This document shows, one piece after another, positions 47,971 to 56,600 of a stretch of DNA of 64,000 bases. Position numbers and translations under genes: made by a program. The DNA comes from Leptomonas pyrrhocoris. Taxonomy: Eukaryota; Euglenozoa; Kinetoplastea; Trypanosomatida; Trypanosomatidae. Location of the stretch: NCBI RefSeq assembly GCF_001293395.1, contig NW_015438370.1:372001-436000 (forward strand). Direction: 5' to 3'. The notes below the pieces were generated by a model, which worked only from the letters and a program-made list of their open reading frames with translations, ran no database searches and was not told the DNA's origin. Within the stretch, counting starts at the first letter, position 1, and each line of letters starts with the position of its first letter.

Positions 47971-49956
47971 TCACGTGAAACCTGGAACACGTGTCGTCGG
48001 TTCAGTTTGGGAGATGGACCTTCGCTCTCTCTCTTCGCTGATCATGTTCGCTAGAACGAGCAGCAACACCCACAGCTGCAACAGCGCAATGTACCCCATC
48101 AACAAGACGCGCGACATCCATCGAGAGTGTGTCAGCGTCCGACCAAGACGGAGCGCGGCGTCATCGACGGCGGACAGCACGGACACCGCCACACGACCTG
48201 CAGCGCCGTGGTGTCGGACGAGTCGCACCATCGCCGGGCTGCGCTTCAGTGCATCCTGCGAGCTATTGCTGCCACGCCCACTGCCAGCACCACCGGCTTC
48301 ATCGATAGCCGCGGAGAGAGCACCCCCGGCGACGACGCCGCGAGCCCGATGAGAACCACCCCCATCACCACCAGCGGCAACCAAACCATATTCGCTCGGG
48401 GGCAAACCAGGCGGGCGAAACCCGGCTGCCACCTCCACCTGCGCATCATCGAACTGCCGGGCCAGTTCGTTGTACCGCGCCTTCACATCCGCCGCCTCGC
48501 GCTCTGCGGAGTCGAGCACGGTTTGCTTGTTGCTCAGCTGCAGCAGCAGCAGCTGGTGTCGCTGCTTCGCCTCTCGCAGTTCGCGCTGCAGCTGTGCGAC
48601 ATCTGCGTGGTGTGCACCCCCTTCCCCACTCTCGTCCGCCTCCGCCGCATCGCTTGCGAGACCACCCTGGCTACTCTGCCGTAGTGGCTGCTGCTGCTGC
48701 TCACGCTGCGCCTGAAGCGCACGCAGCGCATTTTTTGTATCTGCGTGGGCGGCCACCTCGCCCTCCAGCGACTCGTGCGCTGCCTGAACCGCCAGCCGCA
48801 GCTCGTCCGCTTGCGTCTCCGACTGGCGACACGTGTCCTGCACCCGCTGCAGCTCCGCCGCCGCCTTGGCGGTCTCTTCGTGACAGCGGTCCACCTCGGA
48901 GAGAAGGGCCGTGTGCTCCGCCTGCAGCAGCTCCAGTCGTTGGTGCACCTCATGCGCATGCGCCAGCTCTTCCCGTTGCGCGGCAGACAAACAAGAAGAG
49001 GAGGACGTGGCGGCGTCCGCCGTACCAGCAGCGGCTACCTCGTGGGCGCGCCGCACCTCCTGCTGCGCCTCGTCCAGCAGTCGCTGCGCGGTTTCCTTGT
49101 AGGCGGCGAGGGCGCGCTCGGCATCCCGCTGCGCCGTGCGACACGAGCGCGCTTCCTGCTCTGCCTTCCACAGAGAGTCGCGCGCCGCACTGCACTGTGC
49201 CTTGTGCGTGGCGGCTTCCTGCTGCCACCGCGCCTTTTCCGCATCCAGCGATGCGCAGCGGGACTGCAGACGCGCCAGCGATGACGACGTTGCCGCCGGA
49301 TCAGCGGAGAGGAGATACGCGTGGGCGGCCGCCTCATCACTACCATTACCACCACCGTCACCTGCAGCGGAGCTCAACCCTACCTCAAACCTTTCGGCGT
49401 GGTCGTCCATCTCTGCCAGAGAGGGGCGGAACGAAGGAAGCTTTGTGGGCAAGGATAGGGGCACGAGGTGAACACCCGCGTACGCGTCTGCAGCACCAGC
49501 AGCAACGGTGGTAGCTTTATTATTAGTAGTAGTAGTGGTAGTAGAGCCCTGTGACTGCGCAGACGTCCGCAGCGAGGCGGACGTGGAAGGCGTTGGTGGT
49601 GGGACAGCACCGGCGGATGAGGAGGAGCCGCTGTTGAGCCCCGCTCCTCTGTTGCCTGTGGGGGTCGTCGCAGATGGATTGCGGGGAGGAAGAGACGCGC
49701 TCGCCGCACTCACGCCACCACCACCGGCACTAGCAGTGCTACTGGTGCTTCGCACGTCCGTGACGATGGGATGAGGTGCGCTACTGCCATTATGATGGGA
49801 GGACGTGGCGGTGCTGTGCAGGCGGTACTGCTGCTGCTGCTGTTGCTGTCGTTGCTGTTCAATGGCGCGTGCGATGTCGCTTTCCTCAGCCGCATCGGCC
49901 ATCTCCTCCGTCTTCTTGTCGATCGCCTCGAGGAAGGCATTCACACGATTCAGCAT
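47971..49956 (-). CDS. Golgin-84-like tail-anchored coiled-coil protein (661 aa)
   Basis: The start is the ATG at 49954-49956 (MLNRVNAFLEAIDKKTEEM), which recalls the LLNRVD start of golgin-84 (GOLGA5). A Gln run lies at about 34-45. A low-complexity linker is followed by a long coiled coil at about 222-508 (ARLQSRCASLDAEKARWQQE and following). Near the C-terminus comes a single membrane segment with the family-like sequence WMSRVLLMGYIALLQLWVLL (from about residue 612) and a short tail of about 25 residues. In golgin-84 the corresponding region reads VIIYMALLHLWVMIVLL. These proteins are anchored in the Golgi membrane by their C-terminus and tether vesicles through the coiled coil. A CASP-type protein has a similar layout but normally a different anchor sequence. 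The upstream extension of the frame is not used. Confidence 0.75.
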   Translation of the reverse strand: MLNRVNAFLEAIDKKTEEMADAAEESDIARAIEQQRQQQQQQQYRLHSTATSSHHNGSSAPHPIVTDVRSTSSTASAGGGGVSAASASLPPRNPSATTPTGNRGAGLNSGSSSSAGAVPPPTPSTSASLRTSAQSQGSTTTTTTNNKATTVAAGAADAYAGVHLVPLSLPTKLPSFRPSLAEMDDHAERFEVGLSSAAGDGGGNGSDEAAAHAYLLSADPAATSSSLARLQSRCASLDAEKARWQQEAATHKAQCSAARDSLWKAEQEARSCRTAQRDAERALAAYKETAQRLLDEAQQEVRRAHEVAAAGTADAATSSSSCLSAAQREELAHAHEVHQRLELLQAEHTALLSEVDRCHEETAKAAAELQRVQDTCRQSETQADELRLAVQAAHESLEGEVAAHADTKNALRALQAQREQQQQPLRQSSQGGLASDAAEADESGEGGAHHADVAQLQRELREAKQRHQLLLLQLSNKQTVLDSAEREAADVKARYNELARQFDDAQVEVAAGFRPPGLPPSEYGLVAAGGDGGGSHRARGVVAGGALSAAIDEAGGAGSGRGSNSSQDALKRSPAMVRLVRHHGAAGRVAVSVLSAVDDAALRLGRTLTHSRWMSRVLLMGYIALLQLWVLLLVLANMISEERERRSISQTEPTTRVPGFT

Positions 49957-51627
49957 CGTGATGAGGGGCACGGGAAGCACGGATACGCAGCAGTGAAGCA
50001 GCAAAACAAAATCAAAAGCGGAGAAAAGAAATACTAATAAATACCAGTTGAAATGAAAGAGGAGACGGAAGCAGAGAAGGGAGCTACGCTTTCTTATCCC
50101 GTTCTTTTTGATTTAGGTAGCGGCGCCTTTGCTGCTGAACAGAGAAATATCACTGTTGGCGTGCCTAGTGTTTATAGTGCGCTGTGTATGTACACAAGGA
50201 CCTGCCCTCGCGCTCACGGAATTGGGTTTATAGAGAGGTGAGAAGGGTTGAGGGTGATGAGAGGCAGCGGAAGAAGGCAGCGCCAGTTGTCAGCATAGTG
50301 GGAGAAGAGCACAGACACCGGAGAGTATTAATGATAATAAAAGAAGTCCCGGGCAAGAGAGAGCGGTGATGTCTGGCAGTGCGCTATGAGGACAGAAGAG
50401 ATCACATTGAAGTGAAAAGCGAAGGTAAGACCAACAACGACAGAAAGAAGCTGAAGAAATGAGAATTGCTGCAAGTAACAACAATACGACAGTACAGACA
50501 GAGGAATCGCAGTCCTTGAAAAGAAGAAGAAAACACGCACACACACAGAGATATTAGTTATTATCATTATTACAGTGAAACACAAGAAATGAGAAGAAGA
50601 AAAGACGACGACGACGAAGGGAGCAGTATTTATACCGAACGTGCGTTCCATCGTTCCAGAGCCTTTTGGGTGCGTCTCGGCGGGTCCGATCTCGTCCGCT
50701 CGCTCGTTGGTCGCCCGCCTTTTCCTTCTTTCTTCTTCTGCTGCCCTCTCTGTGGTACGAGGGGAAAGGGATGGACGCGACTTCGAATTGTGCGCTGTAG
50801 CAGAGCGAGCGAGACATGCAGCCCTTTCTTCTCTACCAAAACGAAGGCGATCTCAAGAGAGAAAGAAAAGAGAAGAAAAACGTACATAAGACGAAGAAAG
50901 AGAAGGACCCACGGATGAGCGGCGCAGGCGTGACCCACCCCCCGCCTCTCCGTGCCGTTCCTCCTCTTCTTCTCGCCGACAACACAACACAATCACAGCA
51001 CAACCACATGCGTGCACATAACCAAAGAAAAAAAAAAAGCTGGCACTCCTTGAAGCCTCATTACGCGCAGCAGACCGCAACAACAACAGCAATATCAACA
51101 CGAATCGCCCAACGAGAACAAGGAAGAGATATGCTGCAGGCGATGTTAACGTGGAGGAGAGAAAAAAAGAAACATGCGGGGACGCGCGGGAAGATCAAGA
51201 GCAGCAGCAGCAACAAGAACGGTGAGGAGCGACGATAAGTTTGAGAAAAGAAGAAGAGAACTGAACGCACCCCTGATAGAGAGGGAGAGGGAGAGAGAAC
51301 TAAAACGAAAAGACGTCGAGGAACAGGCGTATATCAGCCAGTAGTACTAAAAGTGACGTTGAGCAGACACACTCGCAAGCAAGAAAGCGAGCGAGCGAGA
51401 GAACTACTGCGACAGCCGGAGAGGGGCGCCGTCATCCGATTAGTGAAGGGCAACAACTGCTCCTTTAATTCCCCCAAGAAGCAGCACCGCCGTCCTCACC
51501 TGTGATGAAGTATCAAGGTAACGAGGGAGGGGAAAAAAGAAGAAGAACAGACGCGAGTGTGTCACGAATACGCAGGGGGTGTCTTCAACGACCAGCCCTA
51601 CCGCACCTCTTTCTACTACGTCCCCTT
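49957..51627. other. Intergenic region, about 1.7 kb
   Basis: Purine-rich on the plus strand, and therefore pyrimidine-rich on the transcribed strand. It contains an A-rich stretch near 51027-51039 and GA-rich segments at about 51276-51300 and 51372-51405. No minus-strand gene is seen. At its right edge a plus-strand stretch (51572-51658) reads like the end of a protein; see findings. Confidence 0.5.
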
Positions 51628-52698
51628 CTACAAGAGGGTGTACCCGGCCCTCAGGTAACGCTCGTGCAGTGCCTCCTCATCTAGGTCGTCGTCATCGTCG
51701 TGCTCATCCTCGTTCGAAGTTTCCTGTCCACGCTGCGACACATCCTCCTCCTCGTCCTCCGCCAACAACCCACGCCGCAGCTCCGCGTCCACGCCGTCCT
51801 CGTGGTCCACGTGCGACACGCCGTGCCGGCCAACACCGGTGGTGTTGCCGCTGTCTGTGTTGCCGTCCTTGTGGCTGCGGGCGCGCTCCTGCGCTAGCAT
51901 GTTCGTCTCCTGACGCAGCTGTTCGCTGTCATGTAGAACCGCCGCTTCGCTTACGACGTCGCGACGCCGGCCGCACAGCATCTGCTCCACGATTCGGCGG
52001 GCGGCGCTGAGGCGATGCGTGGCATCTGCGTACCGCGCCGAGGCCGGGTCTGCCGTCGAGGTGTCTATGTTGTTGTTGGGGTCAGGGAAGGCGCTGCCGC
52101 TGCCGCTGCCGCTGCTGTTGTCCAGCGAAGGGCGACCGCCAGCCTCGTTCGGTGCATCGGAGGAGAAGCGACGGATGGAGTTGGGGGAGGCGGATGCCGC
52201 GCTTTGCAGCTGCTGCTGCTCCTGTTCGGTGTCAGCGTTGCAAGCGCGTTGCCCTGCACCCGCAAACAGTTCAGCACCACACAGCACCTCCTGCACGAGG
52301 TACGCCTGTGCGAGCAAGTCTTCATACGCCTTCTGAATTGCCTCAATGCAGACACCCAGTCGCTGCAGGTCGATGTCGGCTTCGCAGTAGTGCGGTGGTG
52401 CGTCGCCGCGCCGAGTGGCCATGGGGGGCGGGGCGAGCTGCTGCTGCCCGTTTGGTCTCGACTGTGGCCCCCGTTCGCGGCCGCCGCTCGGGCTGAGGCG
52501 GACGTCGATGCTGTCGAAGTAGCCGAGCCTCTCGATCACGGCGATGCGCACCGCCTCCTTCACGATCTCCTGCTCCAGCATTGGATCGCCCAGGTCGGAG
52601 AGCAGGCCGAAGTTGAGGGGCACGTCGAGGGAGCCCTTCACCTCGACGTGGACGCTGACCGGGGAGGAGGGCGTTGAGTGACGCGGGACCTTATGCAT
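51628..52698 (-). CDS. Hypothetical protein with acidic C-terminus (356 aa)
   Basis: The start is the ATG at 52696-52698 (MHKVPRHSTPSSP). The N-terminal part (SVHVEVKGSLDVPLNFGLL, then EQEIVKEAVRIAVIERLGYF and IDVRLSP) looks ordered, with a strand-helix pattern. A second helical block follows at about 115-150 (ADIDLQRLGVCIEAIQKAYE, then QAYLVQEVL). A Ser/Gly/Asn-rich linker leads to another helix (THRLSAARRIVEQMLCGRR) and then a strongly acidic tail (EDEHDDDDDLDEEALHERY). No membrane segment, signal or catalytic motif. I do not recognise the family. GC3-rich codon use and its place in the cluster make it a real gene. Its last codons overlap, on the opposite strand, a coding-like plus-strand stretch. 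Confidence 0.75.
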   Translation of the reverse strand: MHKVPRHSTPSSPVSVHVEVKGSLDVPLNFGLLSDLGDPMLEQEIVKEAVRIAVIERLGYFDSIDVRLSPSGGRERGPQSRPNGQQQLAPPPMATRRGDAPPHYCEADIDLQRLGVCIEAIQKAYEDLLAQAYLVQEVLCGAELFAGAGQRACNADTEQEQQQLQSAASASPNSIRRFSSDAPNEAGGRPSLDNSSGSGSGSAFPDPNNNIDTSTADPASARYADATHRLSAARRIVEQMLCGRRRDVVSEAAVLHDSEQLRQETNMLAQERARSHKDGNTDSGNTTGVGRHGVSHVDHEDGVDAELRRGLLAEDEEEDVSQRGQETSNEDEHDDDDDLDEEALHERYLRAGYTLL

Positions 52699-53647
52699 CC
52701 GTTTTAAAAGAGAGGAGGGGGTGCCAAATGTGTTCAAAAACAAAAGGAAGAGAGAAAGAGAGGAGAATGCCACCGAGTTAAGAAACCGAGAGTGTCGGTG
52801 CGCTTTTCGTTCTCGTGTGCCGCTGCAGCATCACAAAGCCAATGAAAATTCCAACAACGGCAAGTAAAAAGGGAGCACACGAAGTAATAATAACAAAGAA
52901 ATAAGGAAAGAAAGAGACGTGAGAAGTATTGCCGGATACGCAAGCAAACACGATTGCGTATGCTCAACGAATACGAGACAAAATGAATGTGTGCGTGTGT
53001 GTGTCGGTCGGTGTGTCTATGCGTGTTGGGGTGGGGCGCGTCGCGTCGCGCGCGTGGAGGACCCGCGCTGGAAGCAGAGGGAGGGGAAGAGGCCTCCTTC
53101 CTAGAACCGTTGGCGCCTTCTCTTTTCCTTCTTCCTTCACAAACACAGCAAGTGAAGGCGATTCCACAAGGAAGAAAGAAGAAAGACGGTACTATTACTG
53201 TGAAAGGTATGCTGTTGTTCAGGGGATTGAATGAAGATGTTAAAAGAAGAAGAAAAAGAAAACCGAGGCACTGCAGAACCTGGTTGAGGAACAACCTAAA
53301 AAAAGGGGCGAGTGAGGAGAGTGAGAAAGAAGGAAAAAAAAGGTGACGAAACCACCGCAGCAACAACAGCGGGGCACGCGTATTGTGACAGAGGAGTCGA
53401 GTATTCCAAAGGCGGTGCTCCTGCCTCTCCATGCACCCCCCCGCGTCTCTTCTTTTTTCTTTTCGTGCAAAGGACGCTTTAGGCCAAGGCGCCGTTTCCT
53501 CTCGCTCTGGCTGCTCGCGTGACACATAAAACAAACATATATGAAAAGGGAGCTATCTTCGTGTTTCGCTGTGTTTTCTATGTCGGTGGCACAAATCTCC
53601 AGCACCCCTTTCTTTGATAAACAAAAAGTAGGTGACGCAAAGCAGAA
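52699..53647. other. Intergenic region, no gene seen
   Basis: About 950 bases, purine-rich on the plus strand. It has a GT-rich segment at about 52985-53025 and an A/G-rich stretch at about 53236-53345 that would be a long pyrimidine tract in the minus-strand transcript. No supported coding frame. Confidence 0.6.
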
Positions 53648-56600
53648 TCATTTTCCAATCACCTCCATCACGCGCCTGCCGTTGTAGCGGAACACCTGAC
53701 CGTACAGCGTTTCATGCGCCGTCACGTCGTGCCGCAGCTGCTCCGTCAGCCGCGCCAGCTCCGCCGCTAGCCGCTCGTACACCGGCGGCGGCAGGTCTTC
53801 GCCCTCCGCTTTTCTTCCTGATGATTTCTTTTTTCTCTCCTCCTGCTGCAGCTGCTGTTGTTTTCGCCCAGCGGACTTGTTCACGGCCACTGAGGCCAGC
53901 GGCGGTGTGCTGCGCAGAGCGCGCAGTTGTCGCGCCACGTAGTCGCGTCGCGTCAGCGCTTCCAGCAGTGGCAGTTGCGCCTCTAACCGCTGCAGTTCTG
54001 CCGTCCACGCGCGTTGCCGCGGCTCGTGTAGTGTGCCCTCTTCGGCGCCGCCGCCTTCCAGTGAGTGTACGTAATCGAGAAAGGCGTGTCGCTCGTCTGG
54101 CGGGACTTCCAAGACGTCCCACAGTTGCTGCAGACGCTGCTGATCCTTCTCTCGCTGCTGCGGTGATGAAGGTGCCGATGGAGTTGGCGGGTGTGGTGAA
54201 GGGGGAAGACGAGACGCGGCCGCCTCCGCAGACTCAACTGGCCCAGCCGGTGAGAGCGGAGGCGGGGTCGTGCGCCAACGAAGAGTGGGGGAGGCCGGGG
54301 GCGGGGTGACGTCTCGGCTCACGTACGGCGGCAACGGCGTTGGGGTGGAGGTAGATGGCGTAAAGGACACGGTGCGCTGCTGCTGCTGCTGCTGCTCATC
54401 ATTGTCATCGCCCGGGTGGCGCACCAGAGGCAACAGCTCTGACATAAAATGCCGCTCTGCCTCCTCCAGCGACCGCCGCGCCACCGCCTCGCGTTCCTCC
54501 TGCAGCTGCCCCACCGCCTGGTCAAGCAAATGCCGGTATTCGTGATCCAACGCGCGGTAGGCCGCGGCTTGTTGCTGCTCTTGGGTCACCTGCAGCTGGG
54601 CTATCTGCACAGTCAGCGCTTCCACTGTGCTCTCCGCTGCCGCACGTTGTGCTCGCTCTGCCTCGAGCAGCTTCTTCCATTCCGCCTGCTGCGCATCGAA
54701 GGCGGCTTTCAGCCTCGCGCATGCGTTGTTGTGCTCGTCTCGAATCTTCGTTGTTTGAGCCGTCAGCGCCGCCTCGTGCTGCTGCTGCAGACGTGCCAGC
54801 TGTTCCTGCTGACTTCGCTGCTGCTCCATCTGCGCAGTTTCCTGCGCCGCCAGTCGATCAGCGAGTTGCGTTCGCTGTTCCTCTGTGAACTTCCCATACG
54901 CCTTCTCCATCGCCGCGCTGATGCGCGTGGCTTCCGTGTGCACTTGCTCGTAGAAGGAAGCCTGTAGGGAGGCGTACGACTTATTCCGCGCCTCTAGCGC
55001 CTCGCGCAGACTCGCCAGACTCCGCTCGTACTCCTGCCGTAGCGCCGCCTGCTGCTCCTCACGGATGCGCTGCGCCTGAGCGTGGACGTCTGCCTCCTTG
55101 CGGATCAGCTGTGCCGCCTGGGCATCACATTGCTGCTGCAGTGCGTGCAGCTGTCGACGATGTTCCTCGTCTGCCTCACGCCGAGCGGCTTCCGTCACCG
55201 CCTCCCGTGCGCGTTGTGCGTCGCTCGCTTGCTGGTGGGCGTGCAGGAGCGCCTCTTGCGCGGCGGTGCGCTGCGCTGCCAGCTGCTCCGCCTGCTCAGC
55301 GCGAAGGACTGCCATCGCCGCTTCATGCGACGCCACGACCTTCTTGAGATGTTCCTCCTGCTGGGCGGATCGCTGTTTGAACTCCTCCCGCAGCTGCGTC
55401 GCCTGTCGCTGCGAACGTTCCTCGCCGTCCTGCCGCAGCTTCGCTAGGTCCTTTTCATGATCCGCGTGCAGCTCGGCCAGATGCTGCGCCGTCTTCCTTT
55501 CCTGATCTTGAAGCACGGTGAGGTACACCTCCCGCAGCTCCTGCTCCACGCGCCGCCGATCGGTTTCTGTCGCCGCCAGCGCACTCACGGCACCCTGCGC
55601 CACGCTGTCAAGGCTTGCACCGGCGACCTGGATCCTTTGCTGCTGTGCGGCGTCCCACTCACGCTTTTCGCGCTCCAGCACGTCTCGCAGGCGATCCGCC
55701 GCCGCCGTCTCGTAGGCGTCCAGCGAGGCGGCTCGTGCGGCGGCCCACGCCGTCTCTCGCGCGAGCATTTCCTGGCGAAGCACCTCGCCGTGGTGCTCGT
55801 GGCAGCTGCGCAGGCTCTGCAGTTGCGCTGTGTAGTAGCCGCGGAGAAGAGCCACTTCGCTTTGGTGGAGAGCCTTCATCGACTCCATCTCCGCCGTCCG
55901 TGCCTCCTGCCACGTTGCGTAGCGCTGCCGCGCTTCTGCTTCCATGAGCTGCATCCAGCGCTCCTGCGCGTCGTGCAGCTGCGCATCGAACTTCGTCTTC
56001 TCTTCCTGTTGCACCGCAACACGAATTTCGTGCGCACGACGGAGTTGCTGCTTCGCCAGCGCGTCTTGCTCTTCGCGCAGCCGTGCCTCGCCTTCCTGCA
56101 GCAGGCACTGCTGCTCGGCGCACTCGGCCGCCACGTGCTGCCGGAGTGTTTCTAAGAGGTCATGACGCTCGTCGGCGCGACGGCGCTGCCAGTCGGCCTC
56201 TGCCTCGGCCAGCTTCTCCTCCCGCGCCGCAACGGCGTCTTCACGACGCTGCGCATGAGCGGTCAGATCGGCCTCCGTTTGACTCCTGCGCTCGTCGTGC
56301 TCACGCTGCAGCTGCTGCAAGGCCCGCTTTGCCTCTTCCTTTTCAAGAACAACGGCTTCCTGCAGTTCCCGTTGATGCGCCTCTCGCTGAGCGGCACAGC
56401 GAGACTCCACCGCCTCCTCGCGCCTTCGCACCTCCTCCAGAAGTGTCTGTCGCAGACGCCCGTACTGGGCTTCCAGCGCGTCCCGCTCGTCCGTCTGTCG
56501 CTGCTGCGCGTCCTTCAGTCGTGCGGACCACAGTGACGTTGTTGCGTCCACGGCCTGGCTCAGCTCCGCGGCGTGCTGGCGCTGTGTTTGCTGCAATTCC

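Noticed and set aside
48594-49514. 306-codon plus-strand open frame inside the golgin-like gene
   Set aside because: Pro/Ala/Arg-rich shadow frame of a coiled-coil coding region, against the transcription direction of the cluster.
51502-51540. Possible cis-spliced intron joining the ATG at 51502 to the coding-like stretch at 51572
   Set aside because: A GT follows the short ATG-led segment, but cis-introns are extremely rare in trypanosomatids and the strand is opposite to the cluster.
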